DNA of 13,593 nucleotides, taken from positions 1-13,593 of the forward strand of contig JAPOQT010000056.1 in assembly GCA_026710525.1 (NCBI GenBank), given 5' to 3'. Below the pieces are notes generated by a model that did no database searches, was not told the DNA's origin, and saw only the letters and a program-made list of their open reading frames with translations. The position numbers and the translations under genes were made by a program. Positions 8,519-13,593 of the stretch are shown piece by piece. Source of the stretch: Pseudomonadota bacterium. GTDB lineage: Bacteria > Bdellovibrionota_B > Oligoflexia > Oligoflexales > Bin106. Positions within the stretch are counted from its first letter, which is position 1. Each line of letters opens with the position of its first letter.

Positions 8519-9604
8519 ATGAAAAATCTCATAATATTTTTGGTGATGGGCAGTGCTTTACTCATGAGTTCGGTGGTTTTCGCAGATACTGGAAGCTGGT
8601 TTTTTGATGAAATGGATCTCGTTTCCCAAGAGGTGATTGGCACACCACCCAGAAAAGAAGTAGAAGTCAAGTTTGCTCTCGATGGTTCATCATTTAGCAC
8701 AAGATCATTGGGTAAAGCGATTCATCAACTCACGAAACAAGCGACGAAGACACAGCTGTCATTTGGCCAAACCGTGGGTTGTCGGATGAACGTTGACAAA
8801 AAAATTCAGACCTTCGCTTTTATCGATGATTATTTTGATACAGCTGATCATAAGTTAGTCGAGTTACAGTCCTCCTATCGCATGAGAAAACGTTGGAAGA
8901 AGTACCAGCACTACTTACGGAGTCAGCTTTTTTTTTGGTCCAAGCTGTTTCCACCTTCCAGAATTGAGATTCAAGGAAAAACAGGGTATCAAAGCCAGGG
9001 TCAAGAAATATCTGTTTTTGAATCTCGATTTGAGTTTCGACGACAGTCACCACCGTTTAATGATGATTTTCCATTACCAGAGCTAACCAGCCTAAGTGAT
9101 CAGTTTCTCCATCAGCTAGCAAGAACAGGTATTTATGAAGGTTACGTGATTTCACCATTTTTTGCGTTACTCAAACACCCTGGTTTTCAGCAAAAAGACT
9201 ATGCCACTTTTGGTCATCAAATATCACTGTTAAGTCAAAGACATCGCTTTCATGTCAATTGTCCTCACCCTTTAGGTAGTGGTCCTGAGCCTGATCAAGT
9301 TTTTATTATTACGTTAGATGAGGTGTCGTGTTTAACCCGTTGTTGTCATGGTCGAAAACTGGTGACCATTGAAATCGAAAGGGAACGGAACACTTCAACA
9401 CTTCTCGATGAAATTAAGTTTTATGAATCCTCAGATCATTTTAATCATCCCCTAGCTCGGAGAGCATTTGCTTATACCAAAAGTTTGAGAAACGCTTACG
9501 AGGGTGATCATAAAATACTCACGGATCTGATCGAGGACCTGTTAAAACAATGGGGGCTTCATATTTTACCTGTGTTACCAAAGTATCATAGATTTTCTTG
9601 TTGA
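8519..9604 (+). CDS. exported CYTH-like triphosphate-tunnel protein
   Basis: A 361-aa protein beginning with a clear signal peptide (MKNLIIFLVMG...SSVVFA, cleaved before DTG). The mature part opens with E47-V-E49-V-K51, the ExExK signature of CYTH proteins (adenylate cyclase CyaB / thiamine triphosphatase). It continues with Y105-F-D-T, R121-M-R123-K-R125, E150-I-Q-G-K154, E172-F-R174-R, and E285-I-E287-R-E289 late in the chain. This alternation of acidic and basic pairs is what lines a triphosphate tunnel. CYTH enzymes are normally cytosolic, so a secreted one is unusual. It may hydrolyse, bind or modify a tri- or polyphosphate outside the inner membrane. An upstream in-frame TTG (8495) overlaps DUF4956 and would spoil the signal peptide; ATG 8519 is preferred despite a weak SD. 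Assignment rests on motifs only. Confidence 0.68.
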   Translation: MKNLIIFLVMGSALLMSSVVFADTGSWFFDEMDLVSQEVIGTPPRKEVEVKFALDGSSFSTRSLGKAIHQLTKQATKTQLSFGQTVGCRMNVDKKIQTFAFIDDYFDTADHKLVELQSSYRMRKRWKKYQHYLRSQLFFWSKLFPPSRIEIQGKTGYQSQGQEISVFESRFEFRRQSPPFNDDFPLPELTSLSDQFLHQLARTGIYEGYVISPFFALLKHPGFQQKDYATFGHQISLLSQRHRFHVNCPHPLGSGPEPDQVFIITLDEVSCLTRCCHGRKLVTIEIERERNTSTLLDEIKFYESSDHFNHPLARRAFAYTKSLRNAYEGDHKILTDLIEDLLKQWGLHILPVLPKYHRFSC

Positions 9605-9629
9605 ATGAATCACAATTAAATTATATATT
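9601..9629 (+). promoter_or_regulatory. candidate promoter for the 9699 gene
   Basis: TTGAAT (9601-9606), which overlaps the stop of the CYTH gene, is followed after 17 bp by TATATT (9624-9629). The surrounding 95 bp are very AT-rich. Transcription would start near 9636. It competes with the extended -10 at 9664-9672. Confidence 0.35.
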
Positions 9630-9638
9630 ATTTTCGTT

Positions 9639-9662
9639 CCCTATTTATACCTATATTTAGGG
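9639..9662. promoter_or_regulatory. imperfect palindrome, possible operator
   Basis: CCCTA at 9639-9643 pairs with TAGGG at 9658-9662, and TATA pairs with TATA nearer the centre, with two mismatches between. It lies between two candidate -10 boxes, so a bound repressor would block either promoter. No T-run follows, so it is a poor terminator for the preceding operon. Confidence 0.3.
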
Positions 9663-9663
9663 C

Positions 9664-9672
9664 TGGTATGCT
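9664..9672 (+). promoter_or_regulatory. extended -10 promoter element
   Basis: TGGTATGCT matches the extended -10 pattern TGnTATnnT. A 4/6 -35 match (TTTATA, 9644-9649) sits 17 bp upstream, inside the palindrome. Transcription would start near 9679, just ahead of the SD of the 9699 gene. Confidence 0.35.
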
Positions 9673-9698
9673 TGTTTTAATTTCAGAAAGAGTATTTT

Positions 9699-11246
9699 AT
9701 GTATTCTATATTGCGCTTCCTAGGCTTGTATAAATTTATTTTAAGTCCACAACCATTTTTTTCCATGGTCTTTAGCTTGATATGTGTGAGCTTGCTGGTG
9801 CTTCTCAGCTCAGGAACTGCCATCGCTAATGAAAATAATGAAGAATTATCTGTCTTTATGCCATGTTTTTCGATAGAAAAGTGCGACAGTTTAGTGGCGA
9901 ATACCTTAGGGACTGAATATCCTATCCAAGATACTCTTATGATCACTAATCAAGATCTTGCATCCCTAGATAGGGATGTGATGATGGCAGGTGGTTTAGT
10001 CACACTACCATTGACGGGGTTAGTCAATTCGGCCTTCAATTCTCGTGGCTCATTGCCCCTTAACATATTACCCAAGAAGGTTTTATGGGTGGTGAATTCC
10101 CTGCTCACAGTAACGGGAGCACTGTTTGTGTGGTCCCTTTCTCAGGAGGAGTGGTTGCCGCTGAATGATGCGACTCTTGCTAGCTCTCAGGTATCTGAAG
10201 GTGCTCATGAACATGAAGAAGATCGGTCCATGTTAACAGGTGAGTCCCTGATTCCTCAGCAACAAGAGATGGGCTCACCACAAAAAGACCCGATGGTACC
10301 AGCAATAGTTCTCGATGATCCGGAGCTTTTCAGTGCAACATCTGAATTTTCACAAAAAGACAAGCTATCAAAGGTGTTAACAAATAATGACTTATATCTT
10401 GCTACCGCCATCTCTTTAGCCTATGACACTTTCAAGCAACTGGAGGTCCTCCTTCAGTCTCAGGCTTTAAAAAGGAATCGTGCCCCTGGTGTTGTTAAGG
10501 TTGAAGTCAGTAAGAATCAGGAACAAGCAGCGCTACTATTGAATTCACCTTACACTTGGAGATTGTTAACGGGACTTAAAGAGGTCACGCAGCTAGCGAA
10601 AGACTACGGCCTGTTGCAAGTTTATGATAACAAGCCACTCTGGACTAAATATATTGATCTCTACAACCAAAGTACGTCAAAACAAAAATTAGCATTAGCG
10701 ATATTTTATGAACTCGATGCCGCTCATCCACAAGAAACAAGCATTGGGCGTTTATATGCTGCAGCTCATAAAACTCGTCAAACGATGGCGGATATCAAAG
10801 CTTTATATTTTCCTGATCTGGCATCTAGCTCGGAACAGTCTCAGGCGAGTGCCGTACCTGGTCAACCTAAGATGTGGTCTATGACTATGACTGATGTCCA
10901 TAAAAAAGAGTTAGCACTTATTGGCCGGATTCATCGCAATATACTATCCCGGGCAGAAATGCAGGAGAAAGTGGCAGTACGGGAAAACCAGTTTAGCGTC
11001 CGTTTTACTGATCCCAGTACCTTGAATGTTGGTCGTGATGTGGCCTCAAAGGTTGTGTTTATTGATGGTGTTGAGCCAGATAGCCGGCAACAGAGTTCCG
11101 AAGCAAAAAAACCAGGGCCGTCACCAAATCAGGTAAAACTTGAATACGTTTTGCACGTGTTTTTTAGTACTTATAGGAGTGTGGCTGGGATGGAAGCAAT
11201 GGCTCGAGATTTACAGCTCCCTAAGTCAAGCGATACCGAGTATTAA
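9699..11246 (+). CDS. exported or membrane-anchored protein of unknown family
   Basis: I do not recognise this 515-aa protein. It has an N-terminal hydrophobic stretch (about 20-37) ending in AIA43|N44, which may be a cleaved signal peptide. C56 and C62 lie close together just after it. Two further hydrophobic segments (about 95-111 and 128-146, the latter ending in LFVWSL) suggest a hairpin in the membrane. An acidic, Glu/Gln/Ser-rich linker follows (about 160-220), then a mostly helical soluble domain to the C-terminus. The start is supported by an AAGAG SD near 9687; an internal Met23 lacks one. It is separated from the VTC/CYTH operon by 94 bp holding its own promoter-like elements. It may be a related envelope component, but nothing in its sequence proves that. 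It is the last plus-strand gene before the strand switch. Confidence 0.72.
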   Translation: MYSILRFLGLYKFILSPQPFFSMVFSLICVSLLVLLSSGTAIANENNEELSVFMPCFSIEKCDSLVANTLGTEYPIQDTLMITNQDLASLDRDVMMAGGLVTLPLTGLVNSAFNSRGSLPLNILPKKVLWVVNSLLTVTGALFVWSLSQEEWLPLNDATLASSQVSEGAHEHEEDRSMLTGESLIPQQQEMGSPQKDPMVPAIVLDDPELFSATSEFSQKDKLSKVLTNNDLYLATAISLAYDTFKQLEVLLQSQALKRNRAPGVVKVEVSKNQEQAALLLNSPYTWRLLTGLKEVTQLAKDYGLLQVYDNKPLWTKYIDLYNQSTSKQKLALAIFYELDAAHPQETSIGRLYAAAHKTRQTMADIKALYFPDLASSSEQSQASAVPGQPKMWSMTMTDVHKKELALIGRIHRNILSRAEMQEKVAVRENQFSVRFTDPSTLNVGRDVASKVVFIDGVEPDSRQQSSEAKKPGPSPNQVKLEYVLHVFFSTYRSVAGMEAMARDLQLPKSSDTEY

Positions 11247-11564
11247 CTTTTTGGTGTAGCTTGTGCTAGCTAGGACAACGTGCATGATCATTATTGTTAA
11301 GCTCGCCCCTTGAGAAGACCCTGTTCTAGCTTTTTGGTGTGATTTTGTACCCGTAATATACTCGGGAAAACAACACACAATAGACGGAGCACAGCCCCGA
11401 TGTTTCTTATGGGCGCTTTCCTTAAGTAGTAGGATTTTTTATTATTCTCTGCAGCATGGATGAGAAGGAAAGTTTTATGGGACTGACTCAAAAAACATCA
11501 CTTTCCAAGGATCTATCAGAGCGCAGGCATCAAATTTTTATCACAAAATTACCAGGCGAGCTCT
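11247..11564. other. non-coding stretch between converging genes
   Basis: No supported gene. The left part has an 11-bp direct repeat (CTTTTTGGTGT at 11247-11257 and 11330-11340) and a weak TAGC/GCTA hairpin near 11258. The right part holds the degenerate copy of a Type ISP gene 3' end (11391-11536). No convincing terminator for either flanking gene is seen. Confidence 0.5.
11391..11536 (-). pseudogene. remnant of the 3' end of a Type ISP restriction-modification gene
   Basis: Read on the minus strand, this stretch matches the last ~25 codons and the downstream flank of the intact gene ending at 12714. FDACA, DRSLE, DVF and SQSHK correspond to FDTCA, DRSLE, DIF and SQSYK. Two small insertions break the frame: 2 nt after the GCT codon and 2 nt after DVF. 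About 55 bp (near 11420-11475) absent from the other copy separate the SQSHK codons from the flank, whose block GATGTTTCTTA is identical in both. Similarity ends abruptly at about 11536. It therefore looks like a small leftover from duplication or recombination rather than a whole decayed gene. Confidence 0.6.
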
Positions 11565-12047
11565 CTACTTAGAAACCTTCGCCGCAGATTTTTTTTGAAT
11601 AAATATTTCTTCTATTATCTGTTTTGCCCTTATAGGATCTTTAACAAATCCCATGTACACTTTACTTGTTCCTCGACCAGAAACAATAATAGTGCCAAAA
11701 CCAAAAATTCTCCCAAGTATGCTCTGATTCATACTCACCGATTCCACCGCCTCTAATCGTAACTCAGCTGTTGCTCTGCTTATGATGCCAAGTTTTTTAA
11801 CGATGCGAAGATTGGTGATACCAAACTCAATGCTTTTATAGTAAAAATAAAATATGACAAACAGTCCTATAGAAAATGAAAACAGGTTTCCCTCCATCCC
11901 GATTACTTTGAGGATAAGCCAATAGCTAAGCATCCCAAGCCAAAACTCAATACGAAAAAAACAGGTAATCACCACAAGCTTATGCGACGCAAGCATAGAT
12001 AGAATCCTCTCATTTCGAACCAATGATTTTTTTATATACGATTCCAT
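11565..12047 (-). CDS. small bacterial PH-domain membrane protein
   Basis: A 160-aa protein of the bPH_2 type (PF03703, YdbS/YdbT-like). It has a short polar N-terminus, two membrane spans (about 24-46 and 54-72), and then the PH-like β-domain. The family pattern is clear in the ITNLRIVKKLGII segment, LRLEAVESVSMNQSILGRI, FGFGTIIVSGRG and the final PIRAKQIIEEI helix. The PH-like part should lie in the cytosol at the membrane surface. Its ligand is unknown in most members. The start has a good SD (AGAGG, about 6 bp upstream on the minus strand). It stands alone, transcribed away from the restriction-modification gene to its right. Proteins of this kind are often seen in accessory regions, but no partner is evident here. 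Confidence 0.85.
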   Translation of the reverse strand: MESYIKKSLVRNERILSMLASHKLVVITCFFRIEFWLGMLSYWLILKVIGMEGNLFSFSIGLFVIFYFYYKSIEFGITNLRIVKKLGIISRATAELRLEAVESVSMNQSILGRIFGFGTIIVSGRGTSKVYMGFVKDPIRAKQIIEEIFIQKKSAAKVSK

Positions 12048-12076
12048 AGTTTCCTCTCCATTAGGTGTTCTTCCCG

Positions 12077-12364
12077 TTATATAGGATGTATAGGCAAATG
12101 ATAGTGTTGAGAGTTATTTTCAGTCCTTTCAACCATATTATGAAGCGTAGCCGCAAGATAAAATTTCCATGCGAAACAGTTTTCCTCATTTGTCCAAGAT
12201 GTTTTCTTGTTATATGGCATAGGACCTTCCATGAGGTCTGCGGCATCCGAATAAACTAAACGGCATGACATAATGATAAAACATAATAACACTAAAAATA
12301 GTGCTAGCCAAAGGATGTTTCTTTTCGAGTGACTCAAGGGGTTCAGAACTAAATGAAAAACCAC
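12077..12364 (-). CDS. possible small exported or membrane protein
   Basis: An open frame of 95 codons with a GTG start. A strongly hydrophobic segment (about residues 18-34, NILWLALFLVLLCFIIMSC) follows basic residues (SKR), like a signal peptide or anchor. The rest is polar and ends in a His/Ile-rich tail. No SD is visible before the GTG or before the in-frame TTG ten codons in, and another open frame overlaps it. It could be a real small gene, possibly upstream of the PH-domain gene on the same strand, or a decayed one. No family recognised. Confidence 0.25.
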   Translation of the reverse strand: MVFHLVLNPLSHSKRNILWLALFLVLLCFIIMSCRLVYSDAADLMEGPMPYNKKTSWTNEENCFAWKFYLAATLHNMVERTENNSQHYHLPIHPI

Positions 12365-12538
12365 TTGTGTCGAATGACCAGAAGCTTAATGTTTCACGAC
12401 ACCATATCTTTTTTCTATCGATGGATCATACTCATCAATTTCATATTGATCTCGACTTATGTCATCTATGATCTGAATCATCACATTGGTAAGATCTTGT
12501 GCTTGGTAACTCTTTTAATCTTCTCAGCTTCGAGATGA
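12353..12538 (+). CDS. doubtful small membrane ORF
   Basis: Sixty-one codons from ATG, with a hydrophobic stretch WIILINFILISTYVIYDL and a second one (LCLVTLLIF). AAGGGG lies about 12 bp upstream, too far for a good SD. It slightly overlaps the minus-strand ORF at 12077-12364. No homology is recognised. AT-rich DNA often gives such hydrophobic frames by chance. Confidence 0.15.
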   Translation: MKNHLCRMTRSLMFHDTISFFYRWIILINFILISTYVIYDLNHHIGKILCLVTLLIFSASR

Positions 12539-12655
12539 TGCTCGAAAAGCCGGAGTGTTAAGAATCATGAACATAAGCTTTTCTAGCGATCTTCAAACCA
12601 AAAAGAGAAGCGATCTATAGTGACATTACATGCTGATAATCCACGAGGATTTGCT

Positions 12656-12672
12656 CTTCTTTGCTAAAGAAG
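12656..12672. repeat. perfect inverted repeat, CTTCTTT-GCT-AAAGAAG
   Basis: Seven-bp arms with a 3-nt loop, about 42 bp beyond the stop of the Type ISP gene on the minus strand. It may form a weak transcript-end hairpin, but no T-run follows on either strand. Confidence 0.4.
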
Positions 12673-12698
12673 TAAGATAAATAGAAATTGATTGACCA

Positions 12699-12728
12699 CA
12701 GCCTCGATGTTTCTTAGGCTGCTTTTTT
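12699..12728 (+). terminator. hairpin plus T-run, terminator-like on the plus strand
   Basis: CAGCCT (12699-12704) pairs with AGGCTG (12716-12721) around an 11-nt loop and is followed by CTTTTTT. It would stop plus-strand transcripts entering the Type ISP gene antisense. It overlaps that gene's last codons and stop. A related hairpin with the same loop core is present at 11393-11417. Confidence 0.35.
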
Positions 12729-13593
12729 ATAGGACTGACTAAAAATATCACCTTCCAAGGATCTATCAGCGCAAGTATCAAAGTCAACCTGTGGCATTTT
12801 TGCTACAATCTCCAGCGTTTTCATACTCACTGTTATCATGCGTAATAGATGTTCATAGGGATATTTTAGATTTTTCATGGTTTCTAAAGCGTAGCTATTA
12901 GGATCATAGAGGATGCTGCTTTCCTTATCACTTTTAACCGTCTGTCTTTGCATCACCCAGCTAAGAGCGCTTCTACCATTTACTTTATAATCATAGGCGT
13001 GAAGAGGTATACCTGAAATGGATATATTATGATTTACCTGGATCTTGGACTTATCTTTTTTATCCTCAAATCTCATTTTAGTAACCCGGTAAAACCTCTC
13101 TTTTTCTTCTAGGTTTAATTTTTCCGGATCTTTATCTTTTATTATTTCTACCTTGCAGTCCCAGAGCGGTTGCTTGTCATAGCAGGCATGCATATCTCCC
13201 AACTCTTCTCCCGCTTTGGAAATCTTTTTAAAGGTGCTAAGATCGCTGGCAAAAGGGATTCGTGGTAGCTCTTTAGATAAATTAGAATGATAGCGGCTGG
13301 TATAGCCGCGGTGATGAAACAAACCATAGAGATAATAAAATACATCTTCGTAGCTAAGAGACGCTTCCCCGTAAAAGCGGCGTATCATCTGCAGTGCTTT
13401 TTCTTGCATCGCGTACTCTTTTTTGCCATTTTGATACCAGTATAGAGGAAAACATTGAGACGCGATCATAAAATTAAGATCTGGCACGCAGTCAGTCATT
13501 AGTGCTGAAAACTTACTTTTACATCCTTTTCCGCTGGTAACAATTACAAGGTTTTTTGCCTCGCTTCCACCTAAAGTACTATCATCTAAAGGA
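12714..13593 (-). CDS. Type ISP restriction-modification enzyme, C-terminal part (5' end outside window)
   Basis: The frame is open to the right edge, so the Met codon at 13499 is internal: upstream codons read ...VIVTSGKGCKSKFSALMTD. About 293 residues are visible. They match the C-terminal, target-recognition end of single-chain Type ISP (LlaBIII-like) enzymes, which join nuclease, helicase-type translocase, N6-adenine methylase and specificity domains in about 1,500 aa. Family blocks in order are: CFPLYWY, YLYGLFHHRGY and KELPRIPF, AGEELGDMH, then NGRSALSWVMQRQTVKSDKE (close to the family's NGxSALEWVMxRxxVxTDK), DPNSYALETM and ITVSMKTLEIV near the end. Nuclease, ATPase and methylase motifs lie outside, so activity cannot be judged. 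The stop TAA lies at 12714-12716, inside a hairpin. A broken copy of its last codons lies at 11391-11536. Confidence 0.88.
   Translation of the reverse strand, partial: PLDDSTLGGSEAKNLVIVTSGKGCKSKFSALMTDCVPDLNFMIASQCFPLYWYQNGKKEYAMQEKALQMIRRFYGEASLSYEDVFYYLYGLFHHRGYTSRYHSNLSKELPRIPFASDLSTFKKISKAGEELGDMHACYDKQPLWDCKVEIIKDKDPEKLNLEEKERFYRVTKMRFEDKKDKSKIQVNHNISISGIPLHAYDYKVNGRSALSWVMQRQTVKSDKESSILYDPNSYALETMKNLKYPYEHLLRMITVSMKTLEIVAKMPQVDFDTCADRSLEGDIFSQSYKKAA

Larger units (their letters stand above)
12048..12713. other. long low-coding stretch with doubtful small ORFs
   Basis: About 660 bp between the PH-domain gene and the Type ISP gene. I see no RNA gene or mobile-element end. Two short reading frames with hydrophobic segments are listed separately at low confidence. 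GCGATCT is repeated directly about 28 bp apart near 12585-12617. A perfect 7-bp inverted repeat lies at 12656-12672. Confidence 0.5.

Noticed and set aside
11247..11340. 11-bp direct repeat CTTTTTGGTGT as an attachment or target-site duplication
   Set aside because: Only 83 bp apart, with no transposase, terminal inverted repeats or integrase between them.
11297..11491. 64-codon minus-strand frame beginning MSQSHK
   Set aside because: Its start is the SQSHK part of the Type ISP remnant; the rest resembles nothing and has no proper SD. Best explained as part of the pseudogene.
12061..12246. 61-codon minus-strand frame
   Set aside because: It overlaps the 12077-12364 frame, lacks an SD and has no recognisable features.
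13497..13499. ATG at 13499 as the start of the Type ISP gene
   Set aside because: The frame stays open and family-like upstream to the window edge, so the gene is truncated by the window.
1..13593. CRISPR arrays, tRNA or rRNA genes, insertion sequences
   Set aside because: No regularly spaced repeats, no cloverleaf-like or rRNA-like sequence and no transposase were seen on either strand.

Overview
The window looks like a chromosomal segment of a Gram-negative bacterium. The evidence is three or four Sec-type exported proteins, a multi-spanning iron-sulfur membrane protein and a periplasmic arylsulfotransferase-type enzyme. The DNA is moderately AT-rich. Several genes have purine-rich Shine-Dalgarno sites, including a perfect AGGAGG at 7092-7097, and alaS has a TTGACA-type sigma70 promoter. 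The alanyl-tRNA synthetase itself resembles the Bacteroidetes/eukaryotic subtype, while the SD sites and promoter do not fit Bacteroidetes. I therefore do not assign a phylum.

Region 1 (1-4106) holds a promoter, a leader with a perfect palindrome, alaS, and a NapH/NosR/CcoG-like membrane 4Fe-4S protein starting just after it. Region 2 (4175-9604) is a tight run of five same-strand genes: an AssT-like arylsulfotransferase, an exported protein of unknown family, a VTC-domain (polyphosphate polymerase-like) protein, a DUF4956 membrane protein, and an exported protein carrying the CYTH signature ExExK. The first two are 3 bp apart, VTC and DUF4956 overlap by 11 bp, and DUF4956 and the CYTH gene are 13 bp apart. 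VTC and CYTH proteins share the triphosphate-tunnel fold. This operon therefore encodes one tunnel protein in the cytosol and one outside the inner membrane, on either side of a membrane protein. The best hypothesis is an envelope system that makes, senses or modifies polyphosphate or another phosphorylated polymer, with sulfotransfer or redox chemistry nearby. It is the strongest candidate here for an undescribed system.

Region 3 (9605-11246) has its own promoter-like sequences and an imperfect operator-like palindrome in front of a large exported or membrane-anchored protein of unknown family.

Region 4 (11247-13593) is less dense and reads mostly on the minus strand. It contains a small bacterial PH-domain membrane protein, a 660-bp stretch with only doubtful small ORFs, and the C-terminal part of a Type ISP restriction-modification enzyme whose start lies beyond the right edge. 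A frameshifted remnant of the same 3' end lies about 1.2 kb away at 11391-11536. The right end is therefore probably an accessory, rearranging restriction-modification locus.
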